Origin: Endocalyx cinctus
Taxonomy: Eukaryota; Ascomycota; Sordariomycetes; Amphisphaeriales; Apiosporaceae
Direction of reading: 5' to 3'
DNA: 64,000 bases
NCBI GenBank assembly: GCA_001600455.1
Contig: BCKC01000007.1
Coordinates: forward strand, 363,394 to 427,393
Made by a program: the position numbers and the translations under genes. Under the pieces are notes generated by a model. The model had not been told where the DNA came from, searched no databases, and worked only from the letters and a program-made list of their open reading frames with translations. Of the stretch, positions 12,236 through 22,242 are shown piece after piece (the stretch's first letter is position 1; every line of letters starts with the position of its first letter).

Positions 12236-12847
12236 TTAAAGCATGACCGCAGCACCTAAGATACCGCCCACGGCGGCCGCACCCAAGAAAGCACCGGTCG
12301 GCCTAGCGGCGGCGGCCGTGGCGATCGTGGACGGGGGAGCCCCGGTCGGGTAGGTGCCGTTAGGGGCGCCGACGGGGGTAGCCGAAGTCGTGAAAGCGCC
12401 GCTGCTCGGGCCGGTGGGCGTAGGCGTGGGCGAGCAGAGGGCTTCGGGGCTCGCGATCATGGCGTGCACGTAATCGGTCACGCTGGCGACCTTGTCCTCG
12501 GGCTCGCACTCCGTGGCGACGCCTAGGAGGACGGTGCTGGAAGCGCTGACGAAGGAAGAGAGCGAGAGGAAGTACGTCCCGAATTCGGACAGGAGCGAGG
12601 AGGGTAGCTGACTGGAGATGGAGCAGAGCTCCGCGACGTGGGCGGAAGGGTCGAAGGTGGTCAGGGGCGGCTGAGCGTCCGTCTGGGTGGCGATGAAGGA
12701 GAGAACGGCGGCGGGTGTGGTGGGACCGGCCCTGGCCCAAGAGAAGAACGACATCTCTTTCGAGGCACAGTATTCGGCGTCTGACTTTTGAGCCAGCGAG
12801 ACACCCGCAAAGGCGGCTGCGAGGCAGATGAACTTAATGTTATGCAT
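12236..12847 (-). CDS. Small secreted, probably GPI-anchored protein
   Basis: This single exon encodes 203 aa. An N-terminal signal peptide (MHNIKFICLAAAFAGVSLAQ) is followed by a compact region of about 120 residues with a few conserved-looking Cys (EYCAS, AELC, TEC, EALC). A Thr/Pro/Ser/Gly linker (SPTPTPTGPSSGA) carries an N-glycosylation sequon (NGT). The C-terminal hydrophobic Ala/Gly tail ends in GGILGAAVML, as expected for a GPI-attachment signal. The arrangement resembles fungal proteins annotated as infection-structure-specific or cell-surface GPI proteins, but no function can be assigned. Codons are strongly GC-rich compared with the flanks, and a TATA-rich tract lies upstream near 12950. 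Confidence 0.85.
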   Translation of the reverse strand: MHNIKFICLAAAFAGVSLAQKSDAEYCASKEMSFFSWARAGPTTPAAVLSFIATQTDAQPPLTTFDPSAHVAELCSISSQLPSSLLSEFGTYFLSLSSFVSASSTVLLGVATECEPEDKVASVTDYVHAMIASPEALCSPTPTPTGPSSGAFTTSATPVGAPNGTYPTGAPPSTIATAAAARPTGAFLGAAAVGGILGAAVML

Positions 12848-15542
12848 CTTTTCTGGTTATTATGAAATAAGTGTATGTAATAAACAAAATGTACGTGATA
12901 CGGGAATGAAAAGAAACTACTTGAAGAATTTACACGCCCCGATCAACACTTTATATATTCAGAAACCGTGAACTCGAGCCGTATATTGATACAGAATTAT
13001 TACCCTGGAACCATCTTTCTTGATTCAGAGGACAGTAGGCAGTCGAGTTTCCTTTCCTGAACAAAAAATATCCTACCATACTGCCGAGGCTGCATTCCCT
13101 TGTTGATGTATATTTCTAGGTCGCTTATTTCTGTACCACCCGAACGTCCCCTGATGTCCTGCACGTAATCATGCCACAAGAGCATTCTTTGTCTCTTATT
13201 GTTATTAATCTCCTAGGTTTATACTATATATAAAGAGGTACGGTACTTATGCTATGCGAGAGGAGCATATGCATGAGTAATTCTGAAGATTTTCCGGTGT
13301 AGTAATTTTTAGATATACGGCGGTTCCTTTCAAAAGTTTCTATCTTCCCTTTGCTCGCCAAGTTTTACCGCCACCTTTCTGACAGCTGGCACTTCCTTCT
13401 TCAGGGTTAGGGTTAAATTATACGGTATCGAATAATTAATATAGTGGATTAACCTACTATAATTTAGTGGCGGCTTATGACCTGTATCCACTAATATATA
13501 GGGAGCTTAGAGCAATAGTGTTATCCTGTTAAAAGGATGCTAATCAGATGGCAGACGGTCTTGGCAAACTTGGCCTTCAAGGGGGCTGTCAGAAACTTTT
13601 GTAAGGGACCTCCGTATACCTATCCATATGGAATTATGTAGCTTTTAATACCCCTGTGAGATTTGAAGAATAAAGCTGAATTTAGACCGAACTCGGGTAG
13701 ATCATGCGAGATCTCGTCAGATTGATCATCAGGCACCGATGGATCATGATAAGATCTTTAATAATTACATACAGAGATCGTAGAGAGGTAGTATAAAATA
13801 CATAACGTAAAGCTTCGAGTACATTAGGTATAAAAAGGAGCTATTGCGGGGTGACTTGACCTGCCGAAATTGGTGTGTAGCTTGTGTGAAAAATCATACG
13901 TCGATGGCTTTATGAGCGGGAAGTGAGCTTGCAGTGCACAGAAGCGGCCTGAGGCTCCCGCGAGAATCGGAGTAACGTTGCAAATTAGTCAGGTTGAAGA
14001 TGAATCAAGCTCAAAGACATAACTTAGTGAATAGTATCTAGCATTAACCTGCATCTACAGCCGGTACTCATCAAGTATCAAAGACTGGTTTTACCATCAT
14101 GGAGCCCTCCTTTACGTAGTCAGCAATCTTTACATTCTAAAATCCGCCTTCATCTCGGCGGTCTCGGCGGTAGTTGGCTGAGACACAGCCAGAGGCAAGA
14201 TTTGGATCCTAATATCAGGCTCATGATCAAGAACGGATCCTGAATAACAGACATCCGACCCAGACCCAGAGCGTTCTGGGAAGTACCAAAGTTATCATCC
14301 GATGGAGTTCCACACACCGAATCTTTTAACAACTTAGAAGTAGGATCGCATGCTGTAGGCAGAGTAACTGTGATGAAAGTGCTTCAAGATTCGCAATCAA
14401 CTTCCTCTTCTGGTAGTTATAGGACAGCACCATCCACCAAAGACAATGCTATCCTTATATTCATGTCAACAATGAAGTATAATCGGAGAGAAGGGGTTGG
14501 TTTTCTATTGGTAGCTTTGGGAGTATGACTCCCTACAGTAGGAGTACATTTTGTATTTTGATGTTGGCGTTACCTTCGTGGATGCTCAGAGTGAGAGGTC
14601 ATGGGTAGTTTGCAGGGGTTCCGTGTATATATATCTAGATGCATTAATTAAGATAATAAGTCCTTTTGTGAACACGTCGTTATCGAACGCGGCAAGTTAT
14701 CAATTCCAAGCCATCATCTATAAGTAAGCCGGTGCAATTATTCATGATATTCAAGGTACGTAAAGTATGGTGTCATTATATATATATATGGCTGTCTACA
14801 TGACGGTGAGATAGATGATTAGTTATATCTTCTTGGTAAATGGCAAGGAAAGATCCCTTTGTTATCATATTTACCACGTCGGGGAATATATGACAATTCA
14901 AACATAGGGCAGATGCCTCAGGGGTAGCAGCGCCTCATAATTTAAGACATCTTCTTCTCCTAACAAATAGGATAGAGAGAGAGGATTAAACTAATTAAAC
15001 AAAACAGGTACGCATTGGGGCAGTTAATGATGTGAGCTTCTATTTTTAGGAAAGCTGTTCAAAATTCGCTTCCTTAAACATAAGAGTTTGGGGCTGTGAT
15101 TTAAACTACACGGTGCGGCCGCACCGGCCGCACGCGCCTGCTAACCAATGATGCCGGCTTTTTGACGGAGTAACGACTCTGTATACCCCGTATAGTTCGA
15201 CCAGTTTTATTTTTCGAAAGGAACGCCCAAGTTTCTCAAGCCGCCCTGCCCAACCCCTCACAGTCAATGAAATGAGTCAGAAGATCTTTTTGTTAACGCC
15301 ATTTTAATTTCTGATCTTGAATTCATCAGAGGTTAGGCCCTTTTGTCAGCTGCAAGCTTACCCGCACTCCCGCAGTCCCTGAATTTCTCTTTGAAATAAT
15401 GTGAAATGTATAGCATTATGTGTATAAGTCCGTAGAATGGTCTACGGTAGATGATGTTGGGATGAAGTTGCAATGAAAGGAAGTTCCCCCCCAAAAAAGT
15501 TGGTTTCGTTTAATAATAAAATAGAACTTTGATGCCTCACAT
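12848..15542. other. Gene-poor AT-rich tract
   Basis: I see no intact gene here. Open frames of about 60 codons at 13000-13185 and 14150-14332 (both minus) lack signatures. A GC-rich palindrome at 15111-15132 stands out in otherwise AT-rich sequence. Given the decayed genes immediately to the right, parts may be unrecognisable gene remnants. Confidence 0.4.
15111..15132. repeat. GC-rich perfect palindrome
   Basis: Bases 15111-15126 read CGGTGCGGCCGCACCG, a perfect 16-bp palindrome. It overlaps a second inverted repeat, TGCGGCC (15114-15120) and GGCCGCA (15126-15132). CGG...CCG half-sites are what fungal Zn2Cys6 factors bind, so this could be an operator, but nothing else supports that. Confidence 0.5.
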
Positions 15543-16034
15543 CTACGTCTTTATTTCTGACATGGGCTTATTGATCCTGCCATCCGTCACTGACAAAAAG
15601 CTGCCTATCAACTGATCTAAGCCAAGACTCCGTGCCGCTTGGTTCCGTTTATTCATTTTCAGCATGTGAAAAGCCTTTACCCCTTTCAATACATTCATGG
15701 ATACAACCAATTCGCCGCTGTGATGCTTATACGCAACGTTCCCCAACTCAATACCACTTAACATCTAATCAAAAGTTCTACCGGATATAATATCGATATC
15801 GATGAAATCAAAAGCACCCGCTGCACCACTAAGCTTGGGGATTGCGCCGAGCATGGCCGAATATCAAAGCATACTATGGGCGATATCGCTTTCAGTAATC
15901 TCCCACTTGCTTTCAGAGTTGGAACTTCAGAGAGCTGGGCGCGAGCCAATCTCAAGAGTAAAATCGTGAGGTTCCAGCGTATCAAAAGTCTGATTAACAG
16001 CCTGAGGAAAGAGTACTGCATTCACCATACTACC
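15543..16034 (-). pseudogene. Decayed polyketide synthase (or PKS-NRPS) fragment
   Basis: One frame runs through 164 codons on the minus strand but contains three in-frame stops (two TGA, one TAG), each explainable by a single transition. The first part resembles the end of a PKS acyltransferase domain: MVNAVLFPQAVNQTFD followed by LEIGSRPAL, compared with the family's NMVNPVLFHQA and EVGPHPAL. After the first stop, IPKLSGAAGAFDFIDIDIIS, then YKHHSGELVVSMNVLKG and ARSLGLDQLI resemble the end of a C-terminal reductase (thioester-reductase-like) domain. The domains in between are missing, so the copy is internally deleted as well as mutated. The acyltransferase match is the stronger of the two. 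No start or splice structure remains. Confidence 0.5.
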
Positions 16035-16679
16035 TCTCTAGTAAGTTCCTCGGAACTTTCGACAATCCGAGCACGGTGAATACCTAAGTGCAGTGTGCAT
16101 ATGACTGCTGTGTCTGTACATTGTGTTTCCGTAAGGATCTCTCGTCTGGTTCTGTGCGTGGGTTCGTATGGTCTAAATGATATGCTGTACCATCGCCATT
16201 CAGCGCTTGGTTGAATAGTACCTCTTCGTCAATTTACATCTTCGTCTCCTAGGCAGTATCTTTATCATCAAAGATAAAAGGGTCCTTGCTTGTTAGTTGA
16301 CAGCCACTGGGAGGCAATGGAGATGTTTATATGCTAGCAAAGTAAAATTCTTGAAAACGACTGAGCTAATAATTTAAGCCAGAATGTTCAAGTCTCACGC
16401 TTTATGAAATGCAACACATTGTCACCCATGATGAGAGTATAGCTTATTTGCAACGAAATATAAAGGCTTCGTTAGTTAATATAGACCCTTAAGATCAACC
16501 AGAAACCTACGGGCCCGGAAATCATCTGGAGCGGTTTTCGATCTTTGACGAGCTTAAATACCATTCAAATTTTCTATAACCGCCAAAGAGCGGATTCTAA
16601 TCGTTCGACTTCTTTCTTTTCTTTTTTAGTACCAAACCTCCTTAAATAAGTAGAACTCATCAACAAGATACTTGGGATT

Positions 16680-17209
16680 TTGGATTCTCCTTTCTTCAAC
16701 GTAAAATCCCTCCACTTACAGACGGTGACCCTAGATCAAGGGGCCGAGATAGGAGGAGCTTTAGAAGCTACTAAAAAAATCAAAGACCTTGACCCTGAAA
16801 GCTTATTTACGGCTGTGTTAAGTGAATGAGTCTATTCTGAAGATGAAAATGACCGCATACGCCTAGTTGATAAGGTCGATAATATGAAGCACTTCAATTT
16901 GGGCCGATGGTCTATCACATGACCGCCTTAGTTGACGTTGTGTTGATGGTTCGAAGTGAACTATGCTCATGCTGACTTGGCCGTTAAGTGTGGGAACGGC
17001 AAGTTAGCTTCGCTGGAGACGGTAATCTCTTATAACTATTAACATGATAAATTGTTTATTTTTAGAATATAACTTCGACTGGAGGAAATTTCTACTATGT
17101 CTTTGAATAATTAAGTTATGCGACTAAGGAGCCTGAGACTTATACTGCCAATCATGTACTCAAATACATTATACTGGAGACTGAACGTTATTATTTGAAG
17201 CCCATATGA
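16680..17209 (+). pseudogene. Decayed gene of unknown family
   Basis: Three coding-like blocks are broken by stops. The first is 16680-16829 (LHLQTVTLDQGAEIGGALEA, ending at TGA). The second, 16830-16922, continues in the same frame (SEDENDRIRLVDKVDN, ending at TGA). After a TTTTTAG acceptor-like site the third, 17066-17209, starts with NITSTGGNFYYVFE, is interrupted by TAA, and continues LSYATKEPETYTANHVLKYI to a TGA. The composition and frame continuity look like a former gene rather than chance. I do not recognise the family. Confidence 0.4.
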
Positions 17210-17244
17210 GACCCATCGTTACCTACAGTATTTATAATAGCCAG

Positions 17245-17269
17245 TGTCAGCTACAACACGTAGCTGACA
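17245..17269. repeat. Inverted repeat with 10-bp perfect stem
   Basis: TGTCAGCTAC (17245-17254) and GTAGCTGACA (17260-17269) are exact reverse complements around a 5-base loop. It lies just after the plus-strand relic, so it may be a hairpin or a dyad binding site. A related CTGACAGGTAGC sequence follows within 25 bp. Confidence 0.55.
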
Positions 17270-17615
17270 GCCGCAGCGCTGACAGGTAGCGTAGTGCAGC
17301 ACATTTACCCCCTTACGCGCCGAGACTGACGGTATTACGCCCCCTTCTAGAGGAAGTTATGCGATAATGCAACTGGAAATACGAAAGCCCCTTTATTTTG
17401 ACAATTTAAGCGGTCACGCACCCGAGCGTTGGAACAACCCTTGAGGATCATATTTTTCATTGACCATCAGAAGATCTGCTTTACTTTCAAGTCCGCATGA
17501 GTTTATTGGATCCTAGTCAGTGAACACGTAGTTTATATAACGATAGGCTGCAAAAAAACATTATTTTTTGTGCCTCCATTTCAATCATCTCAAGCGCTCG
17601 TGGGCCTTCGTGTCG

Positions 17616-18098
17616 TCATGGGAGTTGTCCTAGGACGTATAGAAAAATAAGTATGACAACAAGGGGTCCATCCGATGACTGAAGTCTCATACAATTACTC
17701 CCGCTGGCAACTGAGCCCTTCGTCATAGCCACAGTTAGTGGCTCAAATTTAATAAAAAACGAGGGGAGTTCAAACCCATTAAGCTTTTCAAATGAGTAAT
17801 TGCAGGCTCTTACTACAATATCGAGAACATTGATATCCCCCTTTACTGTAGTAAATATCTTGACCACCCTAGCTTTTCGAAGTAATTATCAACTCGAGTG
17901 GGCTAAGCTTACCTGTTCGGAGGTTCACCAGAGAACGTTCCGTCAGTGAAGTCCTTCAGCTTACCAACAAGGATAAACCTTATCTGATCAACTTGTCGCT
18001 AGATATCCGCAAATACCTCCAGCGCTTTCGGTTTCTCCGGTCTGGTATAATGGAAGATTTCATTCACGCACAGAGTGCCACCAACTACGCCAGGATAT
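17616..18098 (-). pseudogene. Decayed FAD-linked oxidoreductase (BBE-like) fragment
   Basis: Two exon remnants are readable on the minus strand, about 18098-17913 and 17868-17616, joined by a 44-nt intron with intact GTAAGC donor and CTAG acceptor that keeps the frame. The first reads FRYPGVVGGTLCVNEIFHYT and KALEVFADI, then an in-frame TAG followed by RQVDQIRFILVG. The second holds SFFIKFEPLTVAMTKGSVAS and SNCMRLQSSDGPLVV. This order resembles the substrate half of berberine-bridge-type FAD oxidases (WGGT..., then a QP(I/L)P...KG...GGN.LGLDP.DG block). The FAD-binding N-terminal half is not clearly readable upstream. Such enzymes are common in fungal metabolite clusters. Confidence 0.45.
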
Positions 18099-19709
18099 CG
18101 AAACTGAGGTAGCTATGAACATCTGTATAGGAGTCCGGTGTGTGTACGTGGATAATCGACGAGATATTATATCTGCGCCGAGAAACTAAGCTATAAGTAG
18201 AGACTTCACCCTGTTGTCCGCCTGAAATAGTTAGATCAGATTGCAATTATAGATAGTAACTAGTTAAGAGCTTGCCTTGAAGGACACCCCTCCAATATCA
18301 CCACCACAGTGTAGATTGCCCCCAACTCAGAGTCCTGCTAAGAAGATCCGCAAATTGCACACCTCAGGCCATCTGCAAAAGATTTCATGACCTTTACTAC
18401 AGCAGATGCTTAAGTCGCAGAGTTCAGGGTTAGGAAACAGGCAGGCGTGTGTTCGCGCTCTACTTCAGTAGAGCATGACTTGGTGGCTGTAACTATTGTA
18501 TTTCTCGGCCTCCAGAAGCACGACTAAGTTGGCCAAGGTCTTCCTCATTAGCTTCGATCGTGTTCGATGCGGACATAATGCCAGTTAAAGAAAAGAAATA
18601 TAATGATCCTGAGTCACGTTATAATTACTCAATTTGTACACTTACTTGTTTGTCAGTCTACTGACTGGTGAGTATAATTAGTCCAAGTGAAGTCAAGATA
18701 TAATGGTTAAAGACTTTGAAGATAGAATCACAAATGCGATGATTTTTCAGGCTAAATCAGGAGAAGAGGGTTTAACTACCTTCTACATTCATATACAGAC
18801 AATATATACGCCAGGTTAGTTCTTAATATACATGAACTGATTAAAATCTCAGCCGAGATATGAATGGGCTTCCCTAATTATGCTGGTGACATGGTGTAAG
18901 TATTTTCGTTTTAAAACCAGAAGAGCACAGGCAAATGCTTTGTTGCAAATAGTGAATTGCAATAATTAAAATACGATTATGAGGAGGGCTAAGGCAGGCT
19001 TAGGAACTTGTTAGTTAGGGAGGTAGCAAGAACGTCAGCATAACCCATTTCGACAAACCAGTTCCAGGGCTTGCGGCATGCGAATACAGCTCTTTCCAAT
19101 GGCGTGCTTACAAAAGGATGTATTCAAATGTCAAGATCATACTTTGAAAGCTGGACTTCTAGTGCATCTTTACTCCTATTTATCCAAGCACACCTACATA
19201 AAGGTTGGCAAGCCTTGAAGTGTTACTATTTTAATCCAAAAGCTTCAAAGTATCTCTCAACTTAGTTGCAGTACTGGAAGGCAATATGAAATATAATGAG
19301 GGATCGTAGGAATGAAAGTTTGACGATATAATAGTAAAACATACCCTGAAGTCCTGTTACGACAGAGCTTAAAATAAAAGAGGGAGGTTAGAAAGGGGAG
19401 GGGGGGTGTAATTAGTTAGATAACCTTAACGAGAATTCCTGTTGGGTTTCACAAAAGTTGCCCTGGTCTAGGAAGTAATTAAAGTACCTACATGTAACAT
19501 GTAATTAACCCAGATCTCCAATTTCTCAGTGAACTGCCCGCCTGTCCTTCACGCGTGCCTGTTGGTAATTACTTCTCATACTTCCAACGTTTGTATTCGG
19601 CTCTTCAACAGTTTCCTCAATTCAACATCTTTTCTCTATATACTATTTCTATCCCAATAAGTGTGCATTATCGGCATCAACTCCTTTTGTTATCGTTGTC
19701 TGATCAGCC
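18099..19709. other. AT-rich tract upstream of the P450 gene
   Basis: No intact gene is seen. The part nearest the FAD-oxidoreductase relic may hold further scrambled pieces of it, for example GGNLHCGGDIGGVSF-like codons near 18276-18335 on the minus strand. A 64-codon plus frame at 19071-19265 has a faint ankyrin-like look. A purine-rich run with seven consecutive G lies near 19390-19409, and the last 150 bp form the P450 promoter and leader. Confidence 0.35.
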
Positions 19710-21519
19710 ATGGCGAACAGCACTACCCTGTCCGCCGGTGGCATCCTATTATGTACTGTTGTAGGATATTTTGTGCAAGCACTTTATACGCATCGTCGCA
19801 AGATCAACGATCTGCGCAAGCAGGGAGTAGTAAGTCCGGTTCAAATCTTTATGTGCGAAACTTCGTCATTCCGTCGCTAAAGAAAAATATCACTGCTAGC
19901 CTATGCCCAAGGAATGGAACTGGCTTACCGGCCACCTACTTGTGCTGCAAAAATACGTCAACCGGATCCCACCTGACGCGTCCGTCCAGTTCGCTATGCG
20001 TGACCTTTCGCAAGAATACGCCAGTACCGAAATGTTTCTCATGGATTTCTGGCCAGTCTACCCAGCTCTGTTTATTGTTTTTGGTCCTGAACCTATCAGT
20101 CAAATCTGCAACAAGTATAACATGCCCAAAACAGCTACGACCGCTAAGATGATGAAGCCGGTCGCAGGTGGTCCTAGTCTCGTAGCAATGAACGGAGACG
20201 AATGGAAATACTGGAGATCATTGTTTAGTCCGGGATTCAGTACCGGCGCCATGCTGAACAATGTCCCACACATCGTTGACTCGGTGCTTGTCTTCCGCGA
20301 AAAACTGGTCGACAAGGTGGGCAAGGGTATGATTTCACTCGACGAAATGACGACGAAGCTCACCACCGAGGTCATTCTCAAGGTCACGTTGTAAGTCTTG
20401 TCATCACAACTATCACGGGAGAATACTTACACATGAAGGGACGACGACTCAAACTATCAACGATCGCCGCACGTCCTTCCTACGGCACTAAATCGCATCT
20501 TAAGTTGGCACTCTTTCTGGGATCCTCGTGTGTTACTCAATCCCCTGCGTCCATTCGTCCAGTATTACAATGGGTACATAGTCCGCAATTACATACGGAA
20601 GGAGCTGGAGAAACGGTTCGAAGAGAGCAAGGAATCTATGAGCTCGGGAGCGGCTGCCGAGAGATCTAAGAGCATCAAGTCCGTCACGGCTCTCGCCCTT
20701 GAAGCGTACCTGAACGAGCGGCACGGCCCGAGCGGCACCAGACCAGACGTGCTGGACGAAACATTCGCCAAATACGTAGAATACCAGATCCGCATATTTC
20801 TCTTTGCAGGCACGGATTCCACCTCCACCATCCTGGTGTACGTGTACCACATGCTCGCCAAACACCCCGAGTGGCGGGCGCAGCTGCGACGAGAACACGA
20901 CGAGGTCTTCGGACCGGACCCGGCACGAGCCGCCGGCCTTCTCAAGGAAAACCCGAGCCTCCTGAACGGCTGCAAACTAACGCTGGCGTTCATCAAGGAG
21001 ACGTTACGGCTTTACGCGCCGGCGGGGACAATGCGATCGGGATTGCCGGGCGTCACCATCACAGACCTGCAGGGCAAGGAACAGCCTATGCACTACGCCG
21101 GCGCCAATATTCTGCATCAGGCGCTACATATTAATCCTCGCGTGTGGCCGCGCGCCAAGGAGTTTCTGCCGGAACGGTTCCTCGTCGGACCCGAGGACGA
21201 GCTGTATCCGGACGCCGCGGCGTTCCGGCCATTTGAGCAGGGGCCGCGGAACTGCGTCGGGCAGACGCTCGTGTGGAACGAGCTGAGGATCGCGCTGGTG
21301 CTCACCTGTCGCGATCTCGAGATCCGGGACGCCTACGAAGACTTTGACGCCGAGAGGGAAAGAAGGATGGGCATTTGGGGGAGGTGGAAGAATTCGGTGC
21401 TTGGGGAGCCCGTGAGGACGCTGGACGGCGATAGGGCGTACCAGACGGATTCGGGGGGGTTGCACCCCGTGGATGGATACCCTGCCTACGTTGAGCGGGC
21501 AGGTTCGAAGAAGCGATGA
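19710..21519 (+). CDS. Cytochrome P450 monooxygenase
   Basis: Exons are 19710-19829, 19900-20390 and 20439-21519, with introns of 70 and 48 nt, encoding 563 aa. The start ATG sits in a good context (AGCCATGG) and begins a single N-terminal membrane anchor (SAGGILLCTVVGYFVQAL) followed by basic residues, as in ER-bound P450s. All hallmarks are present: I-helix AGTDST near 327-332, ExxR as ETLR near 391, PERF, and the heme loop FEQGPRNCVGQ with the ligand Cys near 476. The NPLRPFVQYYNGYI segment and the preceding region resemble fungal secondary-metabolism P450 clans, but I cannot assign a CYP family or substrate. It borders a tract with decayed PKS-like and FAD-oxidoreductase genes, so it may be the survivor of a lost cluster (inference). 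Confidence 0.93.
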
Positions 21520-22242
21520 TCACCTGAGTGCATGGATTTAGTACTGTACAGCTCATCTAAATGAAAGGCTGTCTGGCAAAGTGATCTTTGATAAAGGCTA
21601 GCTTGTGCTGCCAAGCGGTCTGTGAAGAGGGCGCAGGGTTCCACAATAACCATCTACTATTAGAGTCCCACAGATATTCGCTAGTGATCGTGGCAGAAAG
21701 TGAGGGCACCCGAATATTCAAAACACAAGGGCAGTGTGACAAACTCTTCGCCCGGAGCGTACCCAGTGGAGGAAGCAGTTGGTAGGCAATAGTGTTGGGA
21801 CTCATGACCATGCATATATGACCTACATACCAACCAACTGCATGCGTGAATGTTACTCACATCGCACTCGGATATTTTATTACCCCTCTATTGACGCAAG
21901 GAGGTTTCCCATTCCCCGAGGATAAAAAAAACATGGGTAAGTCACAAGCGAGGAAACTTTTGATAACGCTGAATTTGATGATTCAGTCCGGGACATCGGT
22001 GATCTTACATCCTAAACATATATACTACACCATTCCGCCTATATAAACAAAGAGAAAAAAATCCTATTAATTAACTAGAAGTGAGCTTGCAGCCCACAGA
22101 ACGTCCTGAGTTTACAATTTTTACTGTGCTACACAGAAAAAATAAGATAAGAAAACGACAGGGGTTTTTAAAGATGGTTCCGTAGAGGCGTGTAGAAAAG
22201 ACCCTTCGTAAACTCAGGCATTACCTATTTCCCCGTCAAAGC
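21520..22242. other. Intergenic between convergent genes
   Basis: Nothing gene-like is supported. This is the shared 3' flank of the P450 gene and the SAP-like gene. Overlapping frames of 65-84 codons at 21557-21811 have no signature. Confidence 0.5.

Noticed and set aside
14150..14332. 60-codon minus-strand ORF
   Set aside because: Short, no signature, and neighbouring frames are full of stops.
19071..19265. Possible ankyrin-repeat relic
   Set aside because: The resemblance depends on switching frames and is too weak to report as a pseudogene.
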